NCBI GenBank assembly: GCA_934047225.1 | Contig: OW203993.1 | Coordinates: 22,520,069-22,584,068, forward strand | From: Ypsolopha sequella | Lineage: Eukaryota > Arthropoda > Insecta > Lepidoptera > Ypsolophidae | Reading direction: 5' to 3' | Length of the DNA stretch: 64,000 nt | Part shown: positions 34,171 to 45,655 of the stretch, piece by piece | Layout of the letters: each line of letters begins with the position of its first letter | Numbering within the stretch: position 1 is the first letter of the stretch | Notes under the pieces: generated by a model | Database searches by the model: none | The model's input: the letters and a program-made list of their open reading frames with translations, nothing else | Told to the model about the DNA's origin: nothing | Position numbers and translations under genes: made by a program

Positions 34171-34397
34171 TCAACTCTTTTTAATATGGAACTTGACAAA
34201 TAAACGTTTTAACGTTAATGTATTTGTTTGTTTAAAATTTTTACTTGGTAACAATAGATTAAATGAAAGAAAGTAATATTATGAATATAAGATTTATTTC
34301 AGAATTATATTCGTAAACTCAAAACAAAATAATCTAAACTATTTACTAAAAGATACATTAATATAACTTTATTGTGTTATATACAACGACATTTTGG

Positions 34398-34873
34398 TTA
34401 TCTATATACCATTTTTTTAATAACTAAAACGTTTCTTAATGCACAGTGTATTTTATGGCTTAAACAACTAAAACTATTAGTATCATCATAATTATAATTT
34501 TTATGGAGGTCTACCAATTTAGGACAACCTATTTCTTCCACGTTTATAACGGTACAGCTGTCACATAACTCTTTAACCCATTTACTTTTTTCAAAACCCT
34601 TAACCAGAACATGTTTATTTTCTAGATATTGTTTGATGATCTTTTTGAAATGAATATAATCTATGTGTCCTTCTGACCATCGGTATCCCAAATTACTTTC
34701 GATCCAGTTTACATGTTTTTTTCAGATCTTGTTAAATTTTTATACGCGTACGGAGGTTTTATGAGAAATACTTGAGTATATTGAGCAGTAGCTATTGCAA
34801 GTTCTTTGATGATAAAGTTATTTTTATCATTTTTTAATCCTTGCACATCGGCAACTAAGGTTTTTGCATTCAT
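34398..34873 (-). pseudogene. Exonuclease-fold-like protein of Polinton-type elements, frameshifted
   Basis: The minus-strand start ATG at 34873 overlaps the stop of the capsid-like gene (ATGA). The N-terminus has LVADVQGLK and FIIKELAIA, followed by FLIKPPYAY and LTRSEKN. A frameshift near 34713 leads to WSEGHIDYIHF, HVLVKGFEKSKWVKEL, VEEIGCPKL and SHKIHCALRNVL. The pattern D-V-Q...KE at the start and a late H...CALRNV resembles DnaQ-type exonucleases with an altered first motif. I infer that fold from motif order only. Similar proteins occur as repeats in insects, in my memory close to Polinton-like genes. AT-rich sequence of unclear content lies between 34170 and 34398. Confidence 0.5.
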
Positions 34874-35410
34874 GATATTTTTCTTACAACATTGCTTAAC
34901 GGTTTATATTCGATTAAACACTCGTTTAGTATAAGACAATACGCAGAGGTTTGATCAGGTATTTCTATTTCACTTTCGAGCTCTAGCCGCACATTAACCA
35001 CTGGTCCAGATTTGAGGTTATCGCTTTGTCTTGAACAATCAATAACAAAAAGAGGTGCTAAATATTTAAACTCCTTGGCACTTAACAAGGGTTTGGCTCT
35101 TTGACCGTAATAAGACTGTTGAAATCTTAATCTTAATCTTAAATCATATAATATAGCTATCATATTGTTAGAAAAACTCGCATTCATATTATCGTATGGA
35201 AAGTAGGTTGAATTTAGGTAAGTACACTTTAACATCACTTATATTACAATGATCAAATTGCGACATGTCTTTAGATGAATTATTCTTTCTATTGGTCTGT
35301 AAACCCATAATGACATACCTAGGTTTTTCAATCTGTGATGATGTTTTCTGTTTTAAAAATTTCATTTTGGTTTGGGTATGGACCACTTGAAAATCGGTGT
35401 CAGACTAAAT
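34870..35410 (-). pseudogene. Double-jelly-roll-like capsid protein fragment (C-terminal part), frameshifted
   Basis: The minus-strand frame has SQIEKPRYVIMGLQTNRKN, MSQFDHCNISDVKVYL, then (after a shift near 35215) NSTYFPYDNMNASF, QQSYYGQRAKPLLS, LFVIDCSRQSDNLKSGPV and AYCLILNECLIEY, ending VVRKIS. I recognise this as the C-terminal part of the insect double jelly roll-like proteins related to the major capsid proteins of Polinton/adintovirus-type elements. The N-terminal half is lost: frames close at about 35410 and the terminal repeat array begins near 35490. This copy cannot build particles. The identification rests on memory of conserved motifs and should be tested with a structure-based search. 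Confidence 0.6.
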
Positions 35411-35489
35411 ATTATCTTGAAGCTTGCAAAATATATGAATACATAGTTCATAGGAGCTATCGATAAAGTATATTGAGAAGTACTTTGTT

Positions 35490-36521
35490 TTTGCCCAATC
35501 GATTCAGTTATTAATCGTGCTGGATCGTCGAAATTAGCATCGAGCGAACGGCGCGAGGGTTTGGCACCGCGTTCACTATCCCGGGTCCGTTGAACGGTAC
35601 GTTCTGTTCATACCAATCGAACCAGTAACTGAGGGTGTTGTTACCTCAAAATTTGTATACTGGTGCGAGGGTTTGGCATCGCGTTCACCAACCTGGGTCC
35701 GTTAAACAGTACTTTGTTTTTTACCAATCGATTCAGTTATTGATCGTGCTGGATCGTCAAAATTAGCGTCGAGCGAACGGCGCGAGGGTTTGGCACCGCG
35801 TTCACGATCCTGGGTCCGTTGAACGGTACGTTCTGTTCATACCAATCGAACCAGTAACTGAGGGTGTTGTTACCTCAAAATTTGCATACTGGTGCGAGGG
35901 TTTGGCATCGCGTTCACCAACCTGGGTCCGTTGAACAGTACTTTGTTTTTGACCAATCGATTCAGTTATGATCGTGCTGGATCGTCAAAATTAGCGTCGA
36001 GCGAACGGCGCGAGGGTTTGGCACCGCGTTCACGATCCTGGGTCCGTTGAACGGTACGTTCTGTTCATACCAATCGAACCAGTAACTGAGGGTGTTGTTA
36101 CCTCAAAATTTGCATACTGGTGCGAGGGTTTGGCATCGCGTTCACCAACCTGGGTCCGTTGAACAGTACTTTGTTTTTGACCAATCGATTCAGTTATTGA
36201 TCGTGCTGGATCGTCAAAATTAGCGTCGAGCGAACGGCGCGAGGGTTTGGCACCGCGTTCACGATCCTGGGTCCGTTGAACGGTACGTTCTGTTCATACC
36301 AATCGAACCAGTAACTGAGGGTGTTGTTACCTCAAAATTTGCATACTGGTGCGAGGGTTTGGCATCGCGTTCACCAATCCGGGTCCGTTGAACAGTACTT
36401 TGTTTTTGACCAATCGATTCAGTTATTGATCGTGCTGGATCGTCGAAATTAGCGTCGAGCGAACGGCGCGAGCCGTGAGCTGCTAATTTCGTTGATCCAG
36501 AACGAACAATAACTACCTACT
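35490..36521 (+). repeat. Right terminal repeat of the Polinton-like element, expanded about fourfold
   Basis: GTGCTGGATCGTC recurs at 35517, 35746, 35974, 36203 and 36432, a period of 228-229 bases. Each unit consists of two related halves of about 115 bases (GCGAGGGTTTGGCACCGCGT and GCGAGGGTTTGGCATCGCGT). The last 279 bases are the inverted partner of 24167-24445. Units are nearly identical, so the expansion is recent or kept uniform by conversion. Confidence 0.9.
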
Positions 36522-36800
36522 AAGGCAGGAAATATTACCTTTCAAATTTTTCCTTCCTTTTTGACTCAAATGGAAATTATGTAAGAAAATATACTAGAAG
36601 GAACAGGAACGATTAGAAGATAACGTTTTTCTACCATTATGGACGGTAAAGTTAGAAGATAACTATTTAGAAGAAAAATTAGGGTGGAAAAAGATCTTCG
36701 AATATTCCATCTTAATAGGATGGAATTTTTCCTTCTGAGTCAAAAGGGATGGACCTATCTTCTGTTTTTGGAAGATTATTTTTTTCAGTGTAGGCTAATT
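36522..36800 (+). repeat. Remainder of the interrupted foldback-related unit
   Basis: Starts with the target duplication AAGGCA, then GGAAATATTACC, continuing the unit broken at 24166. GGAAGATTATTTTTTTCAGT ends it. Sequence from 36800 to 37090 is AT-rich and without a gene I can support. Confidence 0.7.
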
Positions 36801-37090
36801 CAGATACAGGTTTAAATCTTCAAGGCCTTTGATACTCTTTTTAAGTGTTATCACTCTTTCCACGCATCTTACCCAGCAGCTGCTGAACATTTATTTGTAT
36901 TGATACAAAGATGCGTGTCCAATATTGTAACTAAATATGACAAAATCGTGCCTTACATTGCGGATTTAGTTACGAATGCTAAGGTTTAATATTGTAATTT
37001 TCACTCGCACTTTTGTATGTGCCAGAGGTGTTCGTAGCAATTTTCATTATTATAATTATTTTTTTGCGTGGGTTATTCTGGATAAACAAA

Positions 37091-39483
37091 ATGCAGTGTT
37101 CTCTGTGTAAAACGAAATTCAAAGATTTCAAAACATATTTCATACATTTAAACTATATACACAATATAACTGATAATTTTAAATGTTCTTTTAAAAATTG
37201 TGACAGAGTTACCACATGAAATATTCCTTAAAAAGTCATTTAACTAGTTGTCATAGTGTTTTTGTTCCAAATATCCCGAAAAATGCCTGCTTATCTGATA
37301 CTGCAAAGGATCCATGCAATGAATCTAACATAAAAGCTAATGTAAATCCTGACAACAAAGGAGGACCTCCCAACGTACCCAAAACAACTGAATACAAAAA
37401 CGAGGTTGTACCTATGATGACACAATTTAAAAAGAAACTGGATAAATCGTTGCTCTTATTTTTATCTCAATTATACAACATTTCTAGTTTACCCAGAAGT
37501 GTGATTCAAACTATAAAAGAGTTAGTGTCTGGTTTGTTTTCATCAGAAGCTATTCAAATACTACAACAAGTATTGAGTACGGTATCTGATGAATTTACGA
37601 CAATGCTGTCAATGATTCAACATTTATTCGATAGCTTAGGAACGGATTACAAGAGGCTTGAGTGTTTTAAGAATTTAGACACTTATATTGAGCCTATTCC
37701 AAAAACAATAGGGGTGTCCAAAGATACCAAGCTTGTGAACGGTAATGTCGAACTGACGTTAGTAAATAGATGCTCGTGTATTTTTCCACTATGGAAACAA
37801 CTAAAAGTATTTTTGGAGGTACCTAAGGTATTAGAAGTTATATTAGATCATCAAAATAATGTAAGCAAAGACAGCCCTACCTTAAGAAATATTGTTAATG
37901 GTAGTTGCTGGAAAATTGTAACGAAAGATTTTGATATAAATGTCTCTTTAGTTATACCCTTGACACTGTATTACGATGATTTTGAGTCTGGTAATCCATT
38001 GGGCAGTCATGCAGGAAATCAAAAGATTGGTGTTGTATATGCAGCTATCGCTACCATTCCACCAAATTTCAGTAGTCGATTAGAAAACGTTTTGCTAGCA
38101 CTCATATTTTATACTCAAGATAAAATTGCATTTGGCAATGAAGCTGTCTTCGGCCCATTAATTACGGAAATGAAATCCTTGCAAGAGGAAGGAATTACTT
38201 TAAAGATTAACGGAAACAATGTTCTTGTTAAGTTTTGTCTAGCTAATATATCTGGAGATAATTTAGGTATCCACTCTATATTGGGTTTTCATGAAAGCTT
38301 TTCATCAAATATTTTCTGTAGATTTTGTATAACTCCCAAAAATCTTACAAAGACTAAAGAGCGCCCTGAAAACTTTCGGAAAGTGACAGATTACGAAAGA
38401 GATTGTCAAAACCGGTTAGGTATAAAGGAAGTATGCATATGGCATCAATTAAAATTTCATGCTTACAGTAATATGTCATGTGATGTAATGCATGACTTGT
38501 GTGAAGGTGTGCATAGATACGATATGTGCTTGATAATTCAGAAACTGCTCGAGAGCAAATACTTTTCATTAGAAACATTAAATTCTCGTATAAAGTTTTT
38601 TACTTACTTGGCATCCGAAAAAAATTGTCTACCACCTGTTTCTAAGTAAAATTTATTGAATAAGCAGTTTTGATGTTTTCCGCATCTGAAATGTTATGCT
38701 TAGTCCGAAATTTTAGATTTATCGTTGGCGATTTAGTAGATGAAAATGATCCGATATGGTTGCAGTATTTAAATTTGTTGGACATCACAGACATGATGGG
38801 AAGTCATCCCAGGTATTCACTTTGGAACTTTTAGATTACTTGGAAAATTTGGATTACTTGAAAAACTGAAAAATTTGTTTGAAGCTTTTTTAAAGCCAAA
38901 ACACCATTTCCTCCTTCACTATCCCCGAGTAATTAAGAGAACTGGCCCTCCATTTCTTATCAGTGCATTCAAATTTGAAGCAAAGCATAAAGACCTTAAA
39001 GCAACAGCTCATTCAATTTCATGTCGAAAAAACTTGCCCCTATCACTTTCAATTCGACATCAGTTGAAAAGTAGTTATAAACTAACTTCGAATAGTGGAT
39101 TTTCAAATAATATTTCCTGGGGTAAAGAAATCCATGTAAATCATTTTTCAAGGGAAATAATTGAAGCTGAACACATATGTGTCGACCACTTCGAAATTAA
39201 TGGTGTTAAATATAATAACACGTATGTTCTTTTGGTAAACTATGAAGATGACTATCCAGAGTTTTATAAAATTGAAAATGTTTTTCTAATGCAAGCTGAT
39301 AAAAGTCTGGTATCATTTTTGTGCACATCCTTAGAAACTATTGGTTACTCTTCTCATTTTATGGCTTATCAAGTAAAAATATTATCCAAATCGAAACTTG
39401 TACATCTATGTGATTGTTTTTGTAACACACCTACTATGATTAGAAAAATTAATAGACATTTCTATGTCGATTTAAAAAGCTAA
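37091..39483 (+). pseudogene. Zinc-finger DNA-transposase-like protein, three frames
   Basis: The N-terminus carries a C2H2 finger (CSLCKTKFKDFKTYFIHLN with a following His) and a second finger that is split by a one-base shift near 37212. A long domain follows with LTLYYDDFESGNPLGSHAG, ALIFYTQDK, FCRFCITPK and SCDVMHDLCEGVHRYDMCL, open to 38649. The 38640-38874 segment keeps similarity in another frame (FIVGDLVDENDPIW). The last part (38875-39483) has FLKPKHHFLLHYPRVIKRTG and FKFEAKHKDLKA. The MHDL..EGV and HHFL.HYPR motifs are shared by a family of repeated proteins in insects and cnidarians that I think are related to EnSpm/CACTA (Tnp2-type) transposases. The superfamily assignment is tentative. 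Confidence 0.6.
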
Positions 39484-39736
39484 ATATTAATTTTATTCTT
39501 TGCGAATGCTACGCGTGTATACTTGGCATACTGAGAACTTTTTCGTGTTCCCTTATTAAGCGTTGTCGTCTTATGTGCACATAAGATATGGCTGTTATAC
39601 TAAGCGCCTGATGATTGTGACCCTTATAGTATAATCGAATTAGATTAAGATTTAATTTCGTTTTAATAAATGTTCACTGTAATTAATGAGTATATGACTC
39701 CTAATTCTTTTTATTTACTTTCAGCATTTTGGAAAA

Positions 39737-41841
39737 ATGGACAAAAAGAAACGTAAGATATCGCTAACCACAAAGAATGTAGAAGAGACTGTCAGAAACT
39801 TAGCTGACATTTCTGATTTATCAGACACAGATTCTGAAGACGACTCATGCTATGTCAACAGCCTTACCTTAATCAACTCGACGATTGCATAATTGAACAG
39901 CGTCTTGAACATATCTTTGGCTTAAATGATATATTGAATGATGATGAGTTAGAAGAAACACCCACAATAAAGGACCAGCAGATTTCGACGGATTCCTTAC
40001 TGACAATTTTAGGAGAAACATCTCATAACACAAATAAAGATAAAATAGATAGTGCTTTGCCAACTTTTTTAGATTCTGAGCATGACATACATACAACAGT
40101 TCAATCACAAGACAAATACACTCAAGAACAAGAGATTCTCTCGTCTGATGAAATTCAACAAGATAATCTTGAAAATATCTCACCAAATATTTCTCTCCTT
40201 GATCAAAATGTGACCATAAGCAGACCATCCGGCAATTACAACATTGATATTCCTATGGAAGAGTTCTTGGCAGATTATCAACAAGAGCCTGAATCTCACA
40301 ATCAGGTACGCAGAGACCGTTCTCAACCAAGAGTATGGAAGACAAAAATGAGAACTCATGATGTTCTTCTTTTTGAAAAGCTTTTTAAGCCCAATGCCAC
40401 TGACACACACAAAACTTCACCAGTGAGTATTTTCGAAAGGTTTTTTCCGGATGAATTGATTCTAGTAATAGCAGAACAAACAAATAGATACGCCCGTCAA
40501 AAAAATAGCAATAACTGGAAACCAGTTACTGAAAAAGATATTAAGGCGTATCTCGGAGTCTTGATCATGATGAGCTTAAATCCTCTTCCAGACATGGAAT
40601 TGTACTGGTCTTCAGATCCGTTCTATTACAACAAAGAAATTGCCCAGGTTTTCCCAATTGTGAGGTTTAAAAAAATAACGGAAAATCTCCACTTAAATGA
40701 TAATGAACTAAGGTTTCTTGAGGTTTGAGGTTCTTCTGATTACGACAAACTATATAAACTGAGACCCATTATCACAGAACTGAACAAGGTTTTTCAGAGA
40801 GAAGCACACAATTCTCAAGTGCAATCGATTGATGAGTGCATGGTGAAATTTAAAGGGCGCAGTTCGCTAAAGCAATATACGCCAAAAAACTTATCAAAAG
40901 AGGGTTTAAAGTTTGGGTAAGGTGCGACGCGAAAACCGGATACTTGTACCAATTCGACGTATATACGGGCAAAAGCGACAGCACTGAAAACGAAGGACTT
41001 TGCTACAATGTGTTTATGAAACTCTGCGGTAATATACCAAGAAATACTTTAATTGCCTTCGATAATTTCTTCACCAGCTGCAATCTTATGGAAGATCTTT
41101 ACGAAAAAAATATTTATGCAGTAGGGACAGTCAGATGCAATAGGAAGGATCTACCTGATATGATAAAGAAAAAGCAATCAAAACCACTGAGATTGGAAAA
41201 ACACCAATTCGCAGTTTTGTTACTGCAGAGCCGATTACAGCCATTAAATGGTTTGATACTAAAGAAGTTGCAGTACTCACCACAGCCCATCAGCCACCTG
41301 ATGTACTACTTGTGAAGAGAACCCAAAAGGACGGCTCTAAAGCAGATATACTTTGCCCGAAAGCCATTGCTTCGTATACCCTTAGCATGGGTGGGGTATT
41401 TGACCATTTCAGATCATCGTATCCAAAAAACCATAGATCAAGAAAATACTGGATGAGACTTTTCTTCTTTGCGTTTGATGCAGCAATAATAAATGCATAT
41501 ATTACCTACAACTACACACATGTTGCAACGCTGCATGGACACCGAGATTTTAGGTTGCGCTTAGCACGTGGCCTAATAGACAATCATACGACACGTAAAG
41601 GACAAGTACAAACGGTGTAATTTTTAAAAATAAAAAAGGAGGTCATTTTGGCGTACCGGATGAAATTCGCCTACTCAATGCGGGCATACACTTGCCACAA
41701 GAAATTAACACTTACAAAAGATGTAGATTTTGCAGCACAAAACAGAAAGAACAGAGGACAAAAATACAATGTTCCACCTGTGAAGTAGCTCGGTTTGCTA
41801 AGAACTGCTTCAAAAACTTTCACACTGTTCCACCTCAATGA
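39737..41841 (+). pseudogene. piggyBac-type transposase, multiple frameshifts
   Basis: The start MDKKKRKISLTTKNVEE lies just after a splice-acceptor-like TTTACTTTCAG. An acidic N-terminus follows, then the DDE core: IKAYLGVLIMMSLNPLPD, IDECMVKFKGRSS (first Asp), LIAFDNFFTSCNL (second Asp), and SMGGVFDHFRSSYPK, where the third Asp normally sits in GVD..D. Two residues seem missing here, so the third catalytic Asp is probably lost. The C-terminus has the Cys-rich domain of the family (CRFCSTK, CSTCEVARFAKNC). Breaks: shift near 39850, TGA at 40726-40728, shifts near 40885 and 41200, and a TAA near 41619. TTAA target sites were not assigned. It would cut and paste at TTAA without footprints if intact. 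Confidence 0.85.
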
Positions 41842-42024
41842 TTAATCTTTAGTATTTAAACATGAAAGTGTACTTTTTTTTATTAAAACATTGTTCCTAA
41901 CACTATTGTATCATTATATAACTTTGATCTCTAACACAAAAAAATAAAAACAAGCAAAGTAGCAGCAACTAACTTGTATAGAAATTGTAGTAAAAACTAA
42001 TCAAAATTTGTGATCTGTACCGGA

Positions 42025-42097
42025 TAGTGGGTAATATTTTCCCACTTGATAATAATTTGCTTTGCAATAACGAATAATGGGAAATAATTTCCCACCG
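42025..42097. repeat. Two palindromes downstream of piggyBac
   Basis: GTGGGTAATATTTTCCCAC (near 42027) and TGGGAAATAATTTCCCA (near 42079), 35 bases apart, are variants of one GTGGGAAAT palindrome. Paired subterminal repeats of this kind are typical near piggyBac ends and may be transposase-binding sites. Confidence 0.55.
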
Positions 42098-42179
42098 AAA
42101 AAAATCCATTTCCGCCCACTTTATAAAAATATAAACATTTTTTTTCGAAACCTACGGACCCAACTTTCCTAAAAACCAT

Positions 42180-43480
42180 ACCTGATTTTCATTTTTCTCG
42201 AAAAAGATATCCATTTGATTAAGGGTTATATTTCTTTGGGAAAGTTGTTCAGTATGATCAATAGATTATGTAGTTTCATTTAAAGATATATATTCCTTTA
42301 CATTCGCTATAAATTTATATGATGTTTAAATGACATTCGAAATCCGCTATATAATATGTTGCAGTCCATCTTGACCGAAATCAAATTTTCTAGACCGCTA
42401 TCCCATCACTATTGAAGGTACTCGGTCGGTGTATGCCAAGCGCGTCTTTGAAATAGCCAATCACGAAGCCGCTGTGACGCTCCCTGCAGCCCGCACCTTC
42501 CACCAATTTTGGTGAACTCGATTCAGAATAAAAGGGCCAACATACGGGATCTACTGGGGGTAATCTATGTTCGATACCCACCAGCAATGTGCAACTAATT
42601 CGAGCGCACATAAAGAGCAAACATCAATTGTCAAAAGTGTATCATTGCAATATTTTAATTGACGAGAACAGTCATGAACTCGATTCCGTTCAACATTATT
42701 GCTGCTTTTATCGGGCGAAGAACGATCGGCAGTTGTGCCCACGTTGGTTGCTTAGTTTGGTTTTTGGCATGGGCTAGGCACCAAGATGTTGTGAGGCGCC
42801 TTGTTTTATTTTTAGATGAAATAATTATAGATGACGATGAGGATGACGATTGATTAGGTATTTTAATGTTTAAATGAGGCCTAACATAGAGGATCATTTA
42901 TTATGTTGTAAACCTATGTAACGAATAAAAGATTGATTGATTGAATGACTCCCCTTAACTAAGTGTTGTTATAATGATATTATACATTGGTTATAATATA
43001 ACTTCTTTTATTTTAAAAATATGCTATTGGTATTAATTTTCGTCAATGTAAAACCAATACAATAGATTTTTTCTGTCTCAATACTCCTCGGATAGATTCT
43101 GAAGCGCTTTGGGTTACAGACTAGTATTAGTCTAAGGACTCACGTCGGTGTCACCAATTTGGGGGCGGTATAAAATAATTAGTTGTTACCAGTTTAATGG
43201 TTAAGTATGTAATATATATTGACGAAAGATGAATCCTTATTTATACTTAATTATACGTGATTATTCATATCTAAAAGGAATGCGGCAAACGTGTAGACGT
43301 GCCGCCATATTATGCACTATGATTTAATGTTGGGCAGCACTTGGTCCAACGTCCATACAAAAATGGTCAGTCACCTTTTATACTCACAGTCAAGAAGTAT
43401 GGGAAAATTTCATTACGTATATGCCTGAGAATAGTGGTATCTATGGTCTAAAACCTTGACTCATCAATATGTATGACTTA
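42180..43480. other. Intergenic sequence with repeat-like tail
   Basis: No gene supported. The 42390-42560 part is less AT-rich. Around 42855-42960 there is a LINE-like 3' end with a GATTGATTGATTGAATGAC tail. The open frames in between (for example the DDDEDDD-ending one) are short and unconvincing. Confidence 0.35.
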
Positions 43481-43701
43481 ATAAGTCATATATATGACTA
43501 CTGTAAAACACAGAGGAGTTGTCAAAGAAACGAAAAAAAGGGAAAAAAGAATCCCTAATTGTAAGTGTTTGTCAACAAAAGAAAACATATAAATGTTGGG
43601 ATTTAGAAGAAGATTCAAGACAGAAAATGTGTCATTGATTTTGCAGTATGAATTGGCAACAAAGTAAGGCATTTATTGCTGCACAGGTTGTGAAAATTCC
43701 T

Positions 43702-43780
43702 GTAAAACAAAGACCTTCTGTTCTTAGAAGGAATCCTTAAAATGGAACCTTCTGTTCTTAGAAGGAATCCCTGAAATGAA
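43702..43780 (+). repeat. Tandem duplication with internal hairpin
   Basis: Two copies of about 35 bases, each with CCTTCTGTTCTTAGAAGG, an internal palindrome, followed by AATCCTTAAAATG or AATCCCTGAAATG. Confidence 0.7.
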
Positions 43781-44030
43781 TAGCCACTATTGCAGAAAAA
43801 GCTCATCCAAGAAGTATATGGAAGTGAATATCAGTAAATGAAACAAGTTTGAGAAATACTTCAAGGAATAGTATATAAATAAACTTACCAGTAGCTGAAA
43901 AAATTAACTATGACCGGTTCAGAATAGACGTTTTGAGAAAAAACTGTAGCCTATATAAACCTTGCAAAGATCAATGCGACTTATGTTTTTCTTATAAAAT
44001 GGGAAACTTTCCAAAGGATGAATAGTTACC

Positions 44031-44465
44031 GTGTGCCAAATTTTGCGTGGAAACACTGACTGTCCGCATCTTGTGAACAAAGTCTGTCGTCTCTTTGTAC
44101 CAGGCAACTACCTGAGAGCTCGTAAACACGCACTGTTAGCCGTACCGGCATCAAGAACAACCGCTCGTAGTGTGACACCTCTCGTGCGTGCGTTAACTTC
44201 TCTCACTATTGTCGTCAGTACCACAGTGTGATTTATTTAGTGATAGAATGACGTCTGTAATTGAAGACTGTATGGCGTTCTGCGAGAGAGAATTATGAAA
44301 GGCTTGGATTATAATTTAAATGTGTACATTTATTTGTTTTTGTAATTGTTTGTGTTAAGTTTGTACAATTACTGTTTTTTTTTTTTTATGTTTTATTTTT
44401 ATAGTATGGCGATTTAGCATAAGCTGTGATGTTGTACTTTTATATTAAATAAATAAATAAATTAA
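44031..44465 (+). mobile_element. 3' end of a Jockey/CR1-type LINE
   Basis: A short frame ends with HLVNKVCRLFVPGNYLRARK and HALLAVPASRTTARSVTPLV, as seen at the C-terminus of insect Jockey/CR1-type proteins. An AT-rich 3' tail follows, ending in (AAAT)n at 44443-44465, the usual 3' repeat of these LINEs. The 43480-44030 part upstream has no clear coding and may be decayed LINE sequence. Confidence 0.65.
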
Positions 44466-44582
44466 TGATATACACATTGCAAACAAAGACAAAAATTGAA
44501 AAAGATATAGACAAGTTGGTAGCAGAATCTGAGATTAATAACATGTACACTGTCGATGTCATACTCTCAGGCTGGTTTTTTA

Positions 44583-45290
44583 TACAATACAATACAATAC
44601 AATTTTATTTGTACACCATAAAAAAAGGAACAGAAATATAAAGTTTATTTGCCTATTTGTACAACAAGAGAGCTTATTTAAAACAATTTATCATATAACA
44701 GTGTTTGTATCTATTCTAAGTAAAAATAAATAAATTACCTAAACAAATTAAATTAAATAAAAACTTTTTACAAATCGTTGCCAGATGGGAGGGCACCCAA
44801 GATACTGGCAGCGTTACCTCGTTGATGGCTAAGCTTATCCGTTGTCCGAGGTACGCGCCAGCCCTCGGGTCACCCGAAGCATCGACCAGGCGCGATACAT
44901 TCCCTGCCCACTGAATTGAAAGCATTACAAACGTCCACCTTCAGCAACACTTGACCTATGTCGTGTGCTAAAAAGGTGCGAGCAGCGTGAACAGCCGCCT
45001 CGCAGCCTCCCTTGCACCCGAATCCCAGTTGTACAGGTTGAAATTTTGCAGAAAGGTCTGGTAAAATATGACTGCAGCATATTTTTGATACCATGCGGCG
45101 GATTGTATTGCCGACAGCAATTGGTCTTATACCACCGTCTTTCTTCTTTAAAGCGATAAGATTTGCACCATAAAGTACGTCGGTTATTTCTTCGCACACC
45201 TTCCCCGACAGCATAAGGTTCGCCAGACGCGTAATGTCATGCAGTAGCGTCCGGCCGGTTTCTCCGATGACTTACATAAAAGATCTTTTA
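44583..45290 (-). mobile_element. R2-like LINE copy 2, internally deleted
   Basis: The minus-strand frame has MLSGKVCEEITDVLYGANL, DGGIRPIAVGNTIRRM and VDVCNAFNSVGRE, then at about 44890 jumps straight to RLVDASGDPRAGAYLGQRIS, the C-terminal end. Comparison with copy 1 (12094-14712) shows that most of the RT and the whole endonuclease are lost. The 3' end carries a (TACAA)n tract at 44585-44602, a likely 3' tail. The 5' end is at about 45290. Confidence 0.75.
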
Positions 45291-45655
45291 AATGTTGTGA
45301 TGTAAGAAATATAAATACTTAATTTTTAACTAACTTATTATGTAGCACAAACAGGCGGCCTTATCGCTTAAAGCGATCTCTTCCAGACAACCTTTGGGTG
45401 GATGAAACTGTTTAGAATTATTGCTGAAATTGTGGTGTACTATTTTTTAATAATAGATATTTTTAATATTAATAGATACACGTATTAATATATAATGATA
45501 AATAAATACTAATAAAATAAATAAAAAATAATATATATGTGTATATGTCATGAAATAAACTGTAAACTGGAAAAAAAAAATAATAATACCTAATATAATA
45601 TAATAATATACTTCAAACTGAAATTGGCTTGCCAGCAATTTACAGTGTATAATTT
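45291..45655. other. AT-rich intergenic sequence
   Basis: Very AT-rich; the long open frame on the minus strand is low-complexity and not a gene. Confidence 0.5.

Larger units (their letters stand above)
24167..36521. mobile_element. Polinton/Maverick-like element, 12.36 kb, with TIRs and 6 bp target duplication
   Basis: The left end begins AGTAGGTAGTTATTGTTCGT and the right end is its complement, ending ACTACCTACT. AAGGCA is duplicated directly outside both ends (24161-24166 and 36522-36527). Terminal inverted repeats of about 280 bases, AG...CT termini and a 6 bp duplication are known marks of Polintons. Inside are a type B DNA polymerase, a capsid-like fragment and an exonuclease-like gene, as expected of this group, which is related to adintoviruses. 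No integrase, packaging ATPase or adenain-like protease was found, so this copy is incomplete. The 12.4 kb length is short for the family (usually 15-20 kb). It also holds an intron-containing gene and a LINE insertion. Confidence 0.85.

Noticed and set aside
35490..36521. 229-base repeats as a CRISPR-type array
   Set aside because: Units are contiguous without unique spacers and form the terminal repeat of a eukaryotic element.
43478..44107. Minus-strand frames of 60-64 codons
   Set aside because: Low complexity and no family likeness; they overlap LINE-derived sequence on the other strand.
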